Assembly: GCA_024408235.1 (NCBI GenBank)
Contig: JAKSVF010000008.1
Coordinates: forward strand, 1-57,198
DNA length: 57,198 bases
Source: Bacilli bacterium
GTDB lineage: Bacteria > Bacillota_I > Bacilli_A > RFN20 > CAG-826
Direction: 5' to 3'
A program made the translations under genes and the position numbers. Positions 32,941-42,133 of this stretch are shown here, piece after piece. Position 1 is the first letter of the stretch. Each line of letters starts with the position of its first letter. The notes under the pieces are model-generated. The model made no database searches. It saw only the letters and a program-made list of their open reading frames with translations, and was not told where the DNA came from.

Positions 32941-34025
32941 GAAATACATTAGGACATAACGTAACACTCACAATCTTCGGAGAATCTCATGGACCAGCGA
33001 TTGGGGCCGTTATAGATGGACTCCCTGGCGGAATTAAGGTGTCTGAGGATTCAATCAAGGCTGCTTTAGACAAGAGAAGGCCATCAAACAAGGGCGAAAC
33101 ATCTCGAGTTGAAAAGGATAGTTTTTCTATCGTCTCTGGTGTTTTCAATGGCTACACAAACGGAAATGCTGTCACCATTCTCATTCCAAATAGCGACACA
33201 CATTCAAATGACTATGAGGCAAATAAAGGTTTAGCCAGACCATCACATGCCGATTATGTTGCTCACGAGAAATACAATGGTTATGAAGATTATCGTGGAG
33301 GCGGACATTTCTCCGGAAGAATTACTGCTGCAATCGTTGCCGCTGGCGCAATCGTTATTGACGCTCTAGAGGCAAAAGGAATTAAGATTGGTACGCACAT
33401 TGAACAGCTTGGTTCTGTTAAGGATACAAGATTTGACGTCCTCAATCCTGAAATTGACGCAGTTAATGCGAAGTCCTTCCCAACAATTAAGGATGTTAGC
33501 GATGAAATGCTTAAAGAAATGGAGAGCGCTGGAAAGGACATGGATTCCGTTGGTGGAATAGTTGAAGGCGCTGTTGCCGGTTTACCAGTTGGTTTAGGCG
33601 AGCCTTGGTTCTCATCGGTTGAAGGGGAGCTTGCAAACGCTTTATTCTCCATCGGAGGTGTTAAAGGAATCGAATTTGGATTGGGCTTTGGTTTTGCATC
33701 TTCTCATGGGTCAGAGGTCAATGATCCATTAACGGTTGCAGATGGAAAAGTAGGTACAACCTCAAATAATAACGGTGGAATTAATGGAGGCATTACAAAC
33801 GGAATGCCAGTCATCTTCAGATGCGCCATCAAGCCAACTCCATCGATTGCTAAAGAACAAAACACCGTTAATTTCCTAACGGGTGATAACGCGAAGCTTT
33901 CAATCGTTGGTAGACATGATCCTGCAATTGTGAGAAGGATCGCTCCTATTCTTCGCGCGATTACATCTTTTGTCATTGCAGATTTACTATCAATCGAATG
34001 GGGAAGGAATTTCTTGGTAAAATAG
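32937..34025 (+). CDS. aroC: Chorismate synthase
   Basis: 362 residues. It converts EPSP to chorismate with reduced FMN. The signature regions are LTIFGESHGPAIGAVIDG near the start, RPSHADYVAHEKYNG, GGGHFSGRITAA and the C-terminal RHDPAIVRRIAPILRA. The start overlaps the aroB stop by 4 nt (ATGA). A flavin reductase partner is not in the operon; the EFR1-type protein elsewhere in the window could supply electrons, but that is speculation. Confidence 0.97.
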   Translation: MRNTLGHNVTLTIFGESHGPAIGAVIDGLPGGIKVSEDSIKAALDKRRPSNKGETSRVEKDSFSIVSGVFNGYTNGNAVTILIPNSDTHSNDYEANKGLARPSHADYVAHEKYNGYEDYRGGGHFSGRITAAIVAAGAIVIDALEAKGIKIGTHIEQLGSVKDTRFDVLNPEIDAVNAKSFPTIKDVSDEMLKEMESAGKDMDSVGGIVEGAVAGLPVGLGEPWFSSVEGELANALFSIGGVKGIEFGLGFGFASSHGSEVNDPLTVADGKVGTTSNNNGGINGGITNGMPVIFRCAIKPTPSIAKEQNTVNFLTGDNAKLSIVGRHDPAIVRRIAPILRAITSFVIADLLSIEWGRNFLVK

Positions 34026-34027
34026 TT

Positions 34028-35260
34028 ATGAAGTACGGATTAATCGGAGAGAAGCTAGGTCATTCCTACTCTAAGGATATCCACGAGAAACTCGCGGATT
34101 ACACATATGACATAAAAGAGATTGCTAGAGAGGACCTCGACGCTTTCATCGAAGCTAGAGACTTTAAGGCAATCAATGTCACAATCCCGTATAAGCAGGA
34201 CGTTATCAAACACCTTGATTGGAAGTCAGAGGCGTTAGAGGCAATTGGAGCGTGCAACGCAATTGTCAATAGAGACGGAAAACTCTATGGATATAACTTT
34301 GATGCTGCTGGTTTAGAGGCGCTTATTAACCACGCAAAGGTCGACGTTAAAGACAGAAGCGTTGTCATCCTTGGGAATGGTGGCACAAGCAAAACCGCTC
34401 AGTATGTCGTTAAGAAACTAGGGTGCAAATCCTTATTAGTGGCTTCAATATTTGATGAGCCAAACACGATCAAATACGAAGACATTCCGTCGGATGTTGA
34501 AATCATTGTTAATACAACGCCATGCGGAATGTATCCAAATAACTACACACAGGCCGTATCTTTAGTGAAGTTTAAGAATCTTAAGGGATTAATCGACGTT
34601 GTATATAACCCGCTCAGAACCCAATTGGTGATTGAGGCTCAGAAGAGAGGCATTCCGGCTGAATCTGGATTATATATGCTTGTTGCTCAGGCTTTCTATG
34701 GGGCTCAGGAATTCACCGGAAAGACGCTTGACCCAAAGAAGATTGATGAAATATACAACGAACTTCTTAAAAAGAAGAGGAATGTTGTTTTGATTGGCAT
34801 GCCAACATGCGGCAAGACGACAACAGGTAAGAAACTTGCACCGATGCTCAATAAGCAGTTCCTCGACACCGATGAACTTATATTGAAGATGATAGATGGA
34901 CCTATCTCTGATTATATCCATAAAAATGGCGAGCAGAAATTCAGGGACCTTGAGACTGAGGTTGTTAAAGAAACCGCTAAGCAGGCCGGCTCAATCATCG
35001 CAACAGGCGGTGGTGCAATTCTTAGAGAGAAAAACGTAGACGCTTTAAGGCAAAATGGGGTCATCTATTTCTTGGATAGACCGCTCTCTGAACTTCAAGT
35101 CGCCTCAGATAGACCTTTATCAAGTTCTAGAGAGGCGTTGACCAAAATGTTTGGTGATAGATACAACATCTACTGTGATTGTGCCGATAAGATCATCGAC
35201 GCAAAAGGCAAAGGTGTTACTGGAATTGTTAACAAAATCAAGAAGGAGGAATCCAGATGA
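34028..35260 (+). CDS. aroE-aroK: Shikimate dehydrogenase-shikimate kinase fusion
   Basis: 410 residues from the ATG at 34028, 2 nt after aroC; a longer reading into aroC is unlikely because MKYGLIGEKLGHSYS is the classic AroE start. Residues 1 to about 245 are AroE (NVTIPYK with the catalytic lysine, YGYNFDAAG, NGGTSKTAQY nucleotide loop). Residues about 252-410 are shikimate kinase with P-loop GMPTCGKTT at 257-265, DTDELI for Mg/shikimate binding, FRDLETEVV and IATGGGAI. One protein would carry out two successive pathway steps, dehydroshikimate to shikimate to shikimate 3-phosphate. Confidence 0.95.
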   Translation: MKYGLIGEKLGHSYSKDIHEKLADYTYDIKEIAREDLDAFIEARDFKAINVTIPYKQDVIKHLDWKSEALEAIGACNAIVNRDGKLYGYNFDAAGLEALINHAKVDVKDRSVVILGNGGTSKTAQYVVKKLGCKSLLVASIFDEPNTIKYEDIPSDVEIIVNTTPCGMYPNNYTQAVSLVKFKNLKGLIDVVYNPLRTQLVIEAQKRGIPAESGLYMLVAQAFYGAQEFTGKTLDPKKIDEIYNELLKKKRNVVLIGMPTCGKTTTGKKLAPMLNKQFLDTDELILKMIDGPISDYIHKNGEQKFRDLETEVVKETAKQAGSIIATGGGAILREKNVDALRQNGVIYFLDRPLSELQVASDRPLSSSREALTKMFGDRYNIYCDCADKIIDAKGKGVTGIVNKIKKEESR

Positions 35261-35685
35261 AAATCCTAGTAGTAAATGGGCCAAACCTTAATATGCTTGG
35301 CATTAGAGAGCCTGGTATCTACGGCAAGGCAACATATGAAGACCTTCTTAAATTAATCAAGGAATACGCAGATGGAAAAGGCGTAGAAGTCTCTTTCTTC
35401 CAATCTAATCACGAAGGCGCTTTGGTGGACGCAATCCAGCAGGCGTATTTCGATAAGGTTGATGGCATCGTGATTAATCCAGGTGCCTACACCCATACTA
35501 GTGTTGCGATACTCGATGCGCTCAAAGCGGTTGCAATCCCAACAATCGAAGTTCACATCTCTGACGTCACGACCAGAGAAGACTTCAGACAAATAAGCTA
35601 TATCAGACCTGTCTGCAAAGCGTCTGTTATCGGTGAAGGTTTTAATGGATACCTTCATGCGATAGACATCCTTTTAGGAGATTAA
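35257..35685 (+). CDS. aroQ: 3-dehydroquinate dehydratase, type II
   Basis: 142 residues, the usual length of the dodecameric type II enzyme. It dehydrates 3-dehydroquinate to 3-dehydroshikimate. VNGPNLNMLGIREPGIYG carries the catalytic arginine and tyrosine; QSNHEGALVDAI, NPGAYTHTSVAI and EVHISDV are the other conserved blocks, with the catalytic histidine in VHISD. The ATG overlaps the aroE-aroK stop (ATGA). Confidence 0.97.
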   Translation: MKILVVNGPNLNMLGIREPGIYGKATYEDLLKLIKEYADGKGVEVSFFQSNHEGALVDAIQQAYFDKVDGIVINPGAYTHTSVAILDALKAVAIPTIEVHISDVTTREDFRQISYIRPVCKASVIGEGFNGYLHAIDILLGD

Positions 35686-35689
35686 ATTA

Positions 35690-36883
35690 ATGGATCTAAC
35701 CCTCAAGAAAGGAAAACCTACTGGAGTAATATCCGCTCCACCATCGAAGAGTTTTGCCCATCGCTATCTCATCGGGGCCATGTTATCCGGCGATTCTAAA
35801 GTCGGCAATCTTTCATATAGCCAAGACGTCTTAGCAACGCTCAACTGCCTTAATGCGTATGGTGTTTCTTTCTTTAAGGAAAATGATTCAGTTTCAATCA
35901 ACGGAACTAGCGACGTAAAGCCAGTCTTTAATTGCAATGAATCTGGGTCCACCCTCAGGTTCTTCATTCCGATCGCGATGAGCAAGTACCAGGAGGCTAT
36001 GTTTACTGCGACACCTAGATTGCTTGAAAGAGGAATTGATGCCTACGAAGAATGCCTTAAAGGTGTTGTTAGTTTTGCAAATGTAGATGGCGCTTTAAAG
36101 GCAAAGGGCAAGCTCATCCCGAAGGATTATGTTATAGATGGAAGTAAATCCAGCCAGTACATATCGGGTATGTTATTTACATTGCCGCTGCTTGATGGAG
36201 ATTCAACATTGACCATCAAAGGTGAATTGAATAGCAAACCATACATCGACATGACTATAGATGTCCTAAGAAAATATGGTATTGAGGTTAAAGAGGTGGG
36301 TAACGTCTATTACGTTAGAGGAAACCAGAAGTATAAGCCTCTCACAATAGAAAACGAGGGCGATTACTCAAACGCAGCGTTCTTGTCGGCCTTCAATTAT
36401 TTAGGAGGTAACCTTGATGTTAAGGGCCTAAACCCAAATTCACTCCAGGGTGACAAGGTTTATATCAATAACTTCAGAAAACTCTCCGTCGGATATTGCG
36501 TAATCGACTGTGAGAACTGCATTGACCTTTCTCCTGTTATGTTCTCCTTGGCGTCACTCTTGCATGGTGCGAAGTTCATAAACACCAAGCGACTCGCAAT
36601 TAAAGAAAGCAATCGCGCACTGGCGATGAAAGAAGAACTCGAAAAAGCGGGTGCTCATGTGCTGGTTTCGGATAATGAGGTAATTGTGGAGAAGGCTAAA
36701 GACATCCCTGCATCATTAAAGATAAGCTCCCACAACGATCACCGCATCGCGATGGCAATGTCTTTATACGCAACTCAATGCGATATAACAATTCAAGGCT
36801 ATGAATGCGTCAGCAAATCATACCCGGATTACTTTGATAAATTACAAGAATTAGGAATGGAGGTTACATATGCAACTACCTAA
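35690..36883 (+). CDS. aroA: 3-phosphoshikimate 1-carboxyvinyltransferase (EPSP synthase)
   Basis: 397 residues, somewhat shorter than the usual 420-440. It joins PEP to shikimate 3-phosphate. PPSKSFAHRYLIGAML holds the conserved lysine/serine/arginine site; NESGSTLRFFIPIA, SSQYISGMLFTLPL, IKESNRALAMKEELEKAG and HNDHRIAMAMSL are the other typical blocks. The NESGSTLRF sequence differs from the common NAGTxxR type, which may matter for glyphosate sensitivity (class not assignable by eye). TAGGAG precedes the ATG. Confidence 0.95.
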   Translation: MDLTLKKGKPTGVISAPPSKSFAHRYLIGAMLSGDSKVGNLSYSQDVLATLNCLNAYGVSFFKENDSVSINGTSDVKPVFNCNESGSTLRFFIPIAMSKYQEAMFTATPRLLERGIDAYEECLKGVVSFANVDGALKAKGKLIPKDYVIDGSKSSQYISGMLFTLPLLDGDSTLTIKGELNSKPYIDMTIDVLRKYGIEVKEVGNVYYVRGNQKYKPLTIENEGDYSNAAFLSAFNYLGGNLDVKGLNPNSLQGDKVYINNFRKLSVGYCVIDCENCIDLSPVMFSLASLLHGAKFINTKRLAIKESNRALAMKEELEKAGAHVLVSDNEVIVEKAKDIPASLKISSHNDHRIAMAMSLYATQCDITIQGYECVSKSYPDYFDKLQELGMEVTYATT

Positions 36884-37721
36884 ACAAATATTGATAGTCG
36901 GCTTAGGCCTCCTCGGAGGCTCATATGCCGAAGCCTTGACAGCCAAAGGATATGAAGTGTCCGCAATAGCCCATAGGCAATCATCAATTGACTACGCTAC
37001 TAAAAAAGGCTTGATAAAGTCCGGTACGACCGAAGTTGATAAAGACTTCGTCTCCCAGTTTGATTTGGTTGTATTCGCCTTATATCCGCATATTCTCGTA
37101 GAATGGCTGGAACAGTATCACACATATTTAAAAAATGGGGCGATTCTCACCGATGTTACCGGTGTTAAGAGGGCAATCATCCCTTCTGTGAAGGAAATCA
37201 TTAAAGATGATCCTGTAGAGTTCGTCTTCGCTCACCCTATGGCGGGTAGAGAGGTGTATGGAGTTGAAAACGCGACATCTGAGATATTCAAGAAGGCTAA
37301 CTTTATTGTCACTCCAACCCCGGATAATAAAGAAGATTCAGTGCAGATGATTGAACTTCTCGGAAACGAAATTGGTTCTCATCACGTTGCAAGGCTCACT
37401 CCTGAGATGCACGACGAGATGATTGGCTATGTATCTCAATTAACACATGTCATCGCAGTCTCCTTGATGACCGCGAAAGATTGCGACTCTTTATATGAGT
37501 ACACGGGAAACTCATTTAGAGACTTAACTAGAATTGCTGACATCAATGAGAACATGTGGTCAGAGTTGTTCTTGGATAACAAAGATGAACTCTTAGCTCA
37601 AATCGATTTATTTATGGGCGAGATGGCAAAAATGAGAGAAGCCTTGGATAAAGGCGATGTCGAGACGATGAAAGAGATGATGAGACTATCATCCGAAAGA
37701 AGAAAGAAATTTAGAGGATAG
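36870..37721 (+). CDS. tyrA: Prephenate dehydrogenase
   Basis: 283 residues. It oxidatively decarboxylates prephenate to 4-hydroxyphenylpyruvate for tyrosine synthesis. The Rossmann loop is VGLGLLGGSYAEAL; the catalytic histidine region is FAHPMAGRE, and the SQLTHVIA helix is typical of the dimerisation domain. There is no chorismate mutase or ACT domain, so tyrosine feedback on the enzyme is not apparent and control may rest on transcription. It overlaps aroA by 14 nt with GGAGG upstream of the ATG. Confidence 0.95.
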   Translation: MQLPKQILIVGLGLLGGSYAEALTAKGYEVSAIAHRQSSIDYATKKGLIKSGTTEVDKDFVSQFDLVVFALYPHILVEWLEQYHTYLKNGAILTDVTGVKRAIIPSVKEIIKDDPVEFVFAHPMAGREVYGVENATSEIFKKANFIVTPTPDNKEDSVQMIELLGNEIGSHHVARLTPEMHDEMIGYVSQLTHVIAVSLMTAKDCDSLYEYTGNSFRDLTRIADINENMWSELFLDNKDELLAQIDLFMGEMAKMREALDKGDVETMKEMMRLSSERRKKFRG

Positions 37722-37724
37722 AAA

Positions 37725-38786
37725 ATGAACATGAAACATAAACGCGAGCTTCCTACTCCAGAAGAGTTGAAGCGCATGTACCCAATGGGTGCTGAGCTAG
37801 CTGCGACAAAGAAGAAAAACGATGAAGAAGTTAGAAAGATTTTCACCGGTGAATCCGATAAGTTCCTTCTGATTATTGGCCCTTGCTCTGCAGATAGAGA
37901 AGATGCTGTCCTGGATTACATCGGCAGACTCAAAAAGATATATGACAAGATTAACGATGTCATTACAATTGTTCCTCGCATTTACACGAATAAGCCTAGA
38001 ACAACTGGTGTTGGCTATAAGGGAATGCTCCATCAGCCTGACCCAAACAAAGATCCAGACTTGTTAAAGGGCGTAATCGCAATCAGGAAATTGCATATGA
38101 AGGCTATTAGAGACACAGGATTCAGCTGTGCTGATGAAATGCTCTATCCTGAGAACTATGCTTACCTCAATGACTGTCTTTCATATATCGCAGTTGGCGC
38201 ACGTTCAGTTGAAGATCAGCAGCACAGATTGACCGCATCCGGTATTGATGTGCCTGTTGGCATGAAGAATCCAACATCTGGCGACTTAACGGTCATGCTC
38301 AACTCAATTTCAGCGGCACAACACGAACAAACATTCATTTATCGTGGATGGGAAGTTGATACAACAGGAAACCCTCTTGCGCACGCTATCTTGCGTGGAT
38401 ATGTCGATGAAAAAGGTACTATGGGCTCCAACTATCATTACGAGACATTAGCAATGCTTGCTTCAACTTATAACAGCGAGCATTTCAACAATCCTGCAAT
38501 TATTGTCGACTGCAACCACTGTAACTCGGGAAAGAAGTATCTTGAACAAGTCCGCATTGCCTCGGAAATCATGCACTACATGAAAGTGTCTCCATCAATC
38601 AGAAATGTTGTTAAAGGCTTGATGATTGAGTCTTACATCGAAGACGGATGCCAAAAGGTATCTGATGGCGTATATGGCAAGTCAATTACTGACCCATGCC
38701 TTGGCTGGGAGAAGACAGAAGAAATGTTGCTCTCTATGGCCGCTGAGTTAAGGGAAATTAGAGAACTTAGGAAACAAGGCAAATAA
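37725..38786 (+). CDS. aroF: 3-deoxy-7-phosphoheptulonate synthase (DAHP synthase, type I-alpha)
   Basis: 353 residues, similar in length to AroF/G/H of enterobacteria. It condenses PEP and erythrose 4-phosphate, the first shikimate step. Visible blocks are LLIIGPCSADREDAVLDY (metal cysteine), VPRIYTNKPRTTGVGYKGMLH, ADEMLYPENYAYLNDCLSYIAVGARSVEDQQHR, GMKNPTSGD and VDCNHCNSGKK. The feedback ligand cannot be told from sequence. Being last in the operon is unusual for a first-step enzyme, but the genes upstream overlap or are tightly spaced so dosage should be coordinate. Choice between two nearby ATGs (37725 or 37731) is open. Confidence 0.95.
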   Translation: MNMKHKRELPTPEELKRMYPMGAELAATKKKNDEEVRKIFTGESDKFLLIIGPCSADREDAVLDYIGRLKKIYDKINDVITIVPRIYTNKPRTTGVGYKGMLHQPDPNKDPDLLKGVIAIRKLHMKAIRDTGFSCADEMLYPENYAYLNDCLSYIAVGARSVEDQQHRLTASGIDVPVGMKNPTSGDLTVMLNSISAAQHEQTFIYRGWEVDTTGNPLAHAILRGYVDEKGTMGSNYHYETLAMLASTYNSEHFNNPAIIVDCNHCNSGKKYLEQVRIASEIMHYMKVSPSIRNVVKGLMIESYIEDGCQKVSDGVYGKSITDPCLGWEKTEEMLLSMAAELREIRELRKQGK

Positions 38787-38796
38787 TGAAATAAAA

Positions 38797-38823
38797 CAGC
38801 AGGTCGAATAGACCTGCTTTTTG
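38797..38823 (+). terminator. Aromatic operon terminator
   Basis: AGCAGGTC/GACCTGCT (38798-38805 with 38811-38818), 5-nt loop, followed by TTTTT. Confidence 0.93.
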
Positions 38824-38826
38824 TAC

Positions 38827-38854
38827 ACAAAAAAGCACCCGTTTCCGAGTGCTT
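38827..38854 (-). terminator. GH43 gene terminator
   Basis: Minus-strand 9-bp stem AAGCACTCG/CGGGTGCTT with a GAAA loop runs into six T's, 6 nt past the GH43 stop. Confidence 0.93.
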
Positions 38855-38860
38855 AGTCTG

Positions 38861-40267
38861 TTATTTGAGTTCGAAGCTGATGAAGTCGAATTTTCCTTTT
38901 CCTTCGTAAACGAAGTAGAGTCCTGACTTTTCGCTTCCTGCAGCGATAGGAGCTGAATTTCCTGCTGCGAGATCGATAACACCGATATCCTCGCCGTCTT
39001 CGGTAGCCTTGATGTGGAGCTTGCCTTTTGCGTTGCCTTTGATATTAACAGCAACTTCCTTGGTTTCTCTTAAATCGAAGTACTTGTAACCGATTGTTGT
39101 TCCGTCGTGGATGTTTGCGATGTACTGATCGCCATTATCTTCTCTATCTTTTCCGGTCTGAGTGATGAATGGTTCCTTGCCGGCGATGCCTCTTGTGACA
39201 CCGTAGAATCTGTTACCGCCTTTTTTCTTTAAGCAGCATGCGATTCTTGCTTCATATTCGCCGATACCTTCAAGTGGTCCGCCGTTTAAACCGCAAGATG
39301 TTCTTTCGACCTGAGCGAATCTTCCGTTTTCATCCATGAAGATTTCTTCAGCACAGTCCTGACGTGCGAAGTCATGTCTATTTGTGTGTCTGTGATAGAA
39401 GACATAATACTTGCCGTTGATGTATTCAATGGAACCATGTGTGTTTCCTGTGAAGTCACAAGCGTCCTTTGGTCCTTTGATTCCTCTTAATCCAACGTCG
39501 CCGTTTGAGACCAAGACACCACAGTATTCGAATGGGCCCATTGGGTTATCGCCGATACCGTAGCAGAGTTCGTGTCCGTTTAATGATGAGTAGATGAAAT
39601 AGTACTTATCACCGAATTTACGCATTGATGACGCTTCAAAGAATCCGTGTCCACCGAGTGATGGGTCCTTATCCTTTGAAAGCATTGTTGTCTTTGGCTC
39701 TCCGATTGGAGTGATCATGTCCTTATCGAGTTCGACAACGCCGCCACCGATGATGTGCTTCTTGGATGTTCCAAGGACAGGATAGAAGAGTGCTGAACCC
39801 CAATAGAGATAGATGTGTCCATCTTCGACATAGACAGCTGGGTCAAATGGGATATATGTCTTTTTCCATTTGTCGAGCTTAACTTCGCCATGATAAGCGA
39901 ATGGTCCAGCTGGAGAATCTGAAACTGCGACACGGATATACCATGACTTAAGTGTTAATCCAGGAGCTGGTGCATAGAAAATGTAGTATTTTCCATCTGG
40001 TCCCTGACAAACGTCTGGTGCGTAGAATGAACCGTGGCCTGAGTTTCCTGGGTCAAGCTTCTTCCACCATATGTAGCCTTCAAATCTCCAGTCTTTGAGA
40101 TCTGTTACAGGAGCGCTGTAAGTGATGTAGTCGTTCTGGCAGAAGTTTCCTCCAGCAAAACGGTCGTGTGAGCCATAAACATAGACTCTGTCACCAAAGA
40201 CATGAGGTTCGCCATCTGGGACGTACTCATAGCTTGGTAAGTAAGGGTTAAAAATTTGTTTTTTCAT
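38861..40267 (-). CDS. GH43-family glycosidase
   Basis: 468 residues, no signal peptide, so probably cytosolic. The five-bladed beta-propeller of GH43 is seen at about residues 1-325: the catalytic base Asp is probably in PYLPSYEYVPDGEPH, the pKa-modulating Asp in IPFDPAVYVEDGHIYLYWG, and the acid Glu in GHGFFEASSMRKFGDKYYFIYS. The last ~110 residues look like a small beta-sandwich (CBM6-like). Likely substrates are arabino- or xylo-oligosaccharides taken up by the cell; the exact activity cannot be read. It has no Shine-Dalgarno sequence, and a dyad lies in its promoter. Confidence 0.9.
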   Translation of the reverse strand: MKKQIFNPYLPSYEYVPDGEPHVFGDRVYVYGSHDRFAGGNFCQNDYITYSAPVTDLKDWRFEGYIWWKKLDPGNSGHGSFYAPDVCQGPDGKYYIFYAPAPGLTLKSWYIRVAVSDSPAGPFAYHGEVKLDKWKKTYIPFDPAVYVEDGHIYLYWGSALFYPVLGTSKKHIIGGGVVELDKDMITPIGEPKTTMLSKDKDPSLGGHGFFEASSMRKFGDKYYFIYSSLNGHELCYGIGDNPMGPFEYCGVLVSNGDVGLRGIKGPKDACDFTGNTHGSIEYINGKYYVFYHRHTNRHDFARQDCAEEIFMDENGRFAQVERTSCGLNGGPLEGIGEYEARIACCLKKKGGNRFYGVTRGIAGKEPFITQTGKDREDNGDQYIANIHDGTTIGYKYFDLRETKEVAVNIKGNAKGKLHIKATEDGEDIGVIDLAAGNSAPIAAGSEKSGLYFVYEGKGKFDFISFELK

Positions 40268-40285
40268 AGTGTTAACATTATGTTG

Positions 40286-40305
40286 TATTCGCGCATATGC
40301 GAATA
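40286..40305 (-). promoter_or_regulatory. Candidate operator in the GH43 promoter
   Basis: TATTCGC and GCGAATA (40286-40292 and 40299-40305) form a 7-bp dyad around a 6-nt centre. A CATAAT -10-like box (40277-40282) is 9 nt before the ATG and a TTGTCA lies just upstream of the dyad, so a bound repressor would sit inside the promoter. A second imperfect dyad (GACAATC/GATTTGTC) lies at 40307-40325. No adjacent regulator gene suggests a candidate. Confidence 0.45.
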
Positions 40306-40339
40306 TGACAATCTTTAGATTTGTCGCTCGGCAATTATG

Positions 40340-42133
40340 TTATCCAATATGGATAGACTCGTCAAGAACAACGGAGTCTGCCTCGTTCAAGTCTCTAAAC
40401 TGGAGGTCGTACAATGATTTGTAGATACCGCCTTTCGACAGAAGTTCGTCATGTGATCCGTTTTCGATGATTCTTCCCTCGGATATGACAAAAATCTTAT
40501 TAGCGTTCTTTACGGTGGAGAGTCGATGAGCAACAACGATTGTTGTTCTGTTTTTGCATAGCTCATCAAGCGCGTTTTGAATCAAAAATTCTGTCGTGTT
40601 GTCTAAAGCGGAGGTTGCTTCATCGAGAATCAATATTGATGGATTCTTCAAGAAGACTCTGGCTATGGATATTCTTTGTTTTTGTCCTCCGGAAAGCTTT
40701 ACTCCTCGCTCTCCTATTTCTGTGTTGATTCCATCAGGTAGCTTCGCGACAAATTCCGCAAGATTTGCTTTCTTTATTGCTTCCATGATTTCTTCATCAG
40801 TCGCGTCTAATTTACCATAGGTAACATTATCTCTTATTGTACCGGCAAAAAGGAACACATCTTGCTGTACTATTCCAATGTTTTGTCTTAGTGATTTTAG
40901 GGATACTGACATTATATTTTTGCCGTCGATAGTGATTGATCCGTCGCTTATATTGTAGAACCTAGGTAACAGGTGACAAATGGTGGTTTTACCGCCTCCA
41001 GTTGGTCCAACTAAAGCAACTTTATCGCCTGGATGTATATCAAGTGAGACATCATCGAGAATGTTTGATGCAGACGAATTGTATTTGAACGTAACGTGGT
41101 TAAATGAGATTTCTCCCTTAACGTCGCTTAAATCGTCCTGACCATCATCTATTTCGTCTGGCTGTTCAAGGACTTCAACGAATCTTGTAAAGCCGGACTG
41201 ACCTTCTTGAAGCTGTTCCATGAACCCGATTAATTGGTTTACAGGTGAGATGAATAAGCTGACAGAGATGATGAACGCTGAGTAGTCAGGGAAACTGAAT
41301 TTGTTATCAATCGCGATAAATATTCCGCCTGCTACAAGTAAGACAATATTGAACACATCTGTTACGAATTGGCTGGTTGAAAGATAGCCTGACATGGCTT
41401 TCATCACGCCTTTTCTATTTGCGACGAAACCCTGATTCGCTATCTCGAATTTCTCGAGTTCTTTCTCCTCGTTTGTGTAGGCTTTTGTGACTCTAACTCC
41501 TGTGATTGATGATTCAATTGAGGCATTGATCACGGCCTGGGCTTTTCTGGATTCCTTGAATGAATGTCTCATCCTTTTTCTAAACACAAGCGAAACAATG
41601 AAGATAAAAGGAACCATTGCTAGACAAATAAGTGCTAGAGGCCAGTAGATATAAGAAAGATATGCGATTGCGCCGATTATGGTGAATGAGGCGATAAAGA
41701 TGTTCTCGGGTCCGTGGTGAGCGAGTTCCGCGACCTCGAATAGGTCGTTGGTCATTCTGGTCATGATCTTTCCGGTTTCATGCTCATCAAAGAATGTGTA
41801 TGGAAGCTTTTCAATCTTCTTGAATAAGTCGCTTCTCATATGCGCCTGCATTCTTATGCCCATTACATGACCGTAATACTGGATAACATATCGAAGGCCA
41901 TATCTTAAAAGATAGATTACTAGAAGGATACATCCGAGGATGATGGTCAGTTTTATTTCTCCCCCATCTCCGATGTTATTTAACATCATTCTTGTGATCA
42001 TCGGATAACCAAGGCCGATTATCGCGACAAGAAATGACGCGATCATATCTACTGCGAACAACAGTTTATGCGGTTTGTAGTACTGGACGAATCTTTTGAT
42101 ACTGGACATACCGTAAATTTTAGAAACTTTCAT
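40340..42133 (-). CDS. ABC exporter, fused membrane and ATPase domains
   Basis: 597 residues. The first ~320 form a six-helix type IV exporter membrane domain; residues about 340-580 are the ATPase with Walker A VGPTGGGKTT, Q loop NIGIVQQDVFLFAGT, signature KLSGGQKQRISIARV, Walker B SILILDEATSALDN and the switch His in VVAHRLSTV. Half-size exporters work as dimers; substrates are drugs, lipids or peptides and cannot be told here. Two starts are possible: 42133 with AGGTGG, which lies within the terminator hairpin of the upstream gene, or 42109, which has TAAAAT ending 7 nt upstream (leaderless pattern). Confidence 0.93.
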   Translation of the reverse strand: MKVSKIYGMSSIKRFVQYYKPHKLLFAVDMIASFLVAIIGLGYPMITRMMLNNIGDGGEIKLTIILGCILLVIYLLRYGLRYVIQYYGHVMGIRMQAHMRSDLFKKIEKLPYTFFDEHETGKIMTRMTNDLFEVAELAHHGPENIFIASFTIIGAIAYLSYIYWPLALICLAMVPFIFIVSLVFRKRMRHSFKESRKAQAVINASIESSITGVRVTKAYTNEEKELEKFEIANQGFVANRKGVMKAMSGYLSTSQFVTDVFNIVLLVAGGIFIAIDNKFSFPDYSAFIISVSLFISPVNQLIGFMEQLQEGQSGFTRFVEVLEQPDEIDDGQDDLSDVKGEISFNHVTFKYNSSASNILDDVSLDIHPGDKVALVGPTGGGKTTICHLLPRFYNISDGSITIDGKNIMSVSLKSLRQNIGIVQQDVFLFAGTIRDNVTYGKLDATDEEIMEAIKKANLAEFVAKLPDGINTEIGERGVKLSGGQKQRISIARVFLKNPSILILDEATSALDNTTEFLIQNALDELCKNRTTIVVAHRLSTVKNANKIFVISEGRIIENGSHDELLSKGGIYKSLYDLQFRDLNEADSVVLDESIHIG

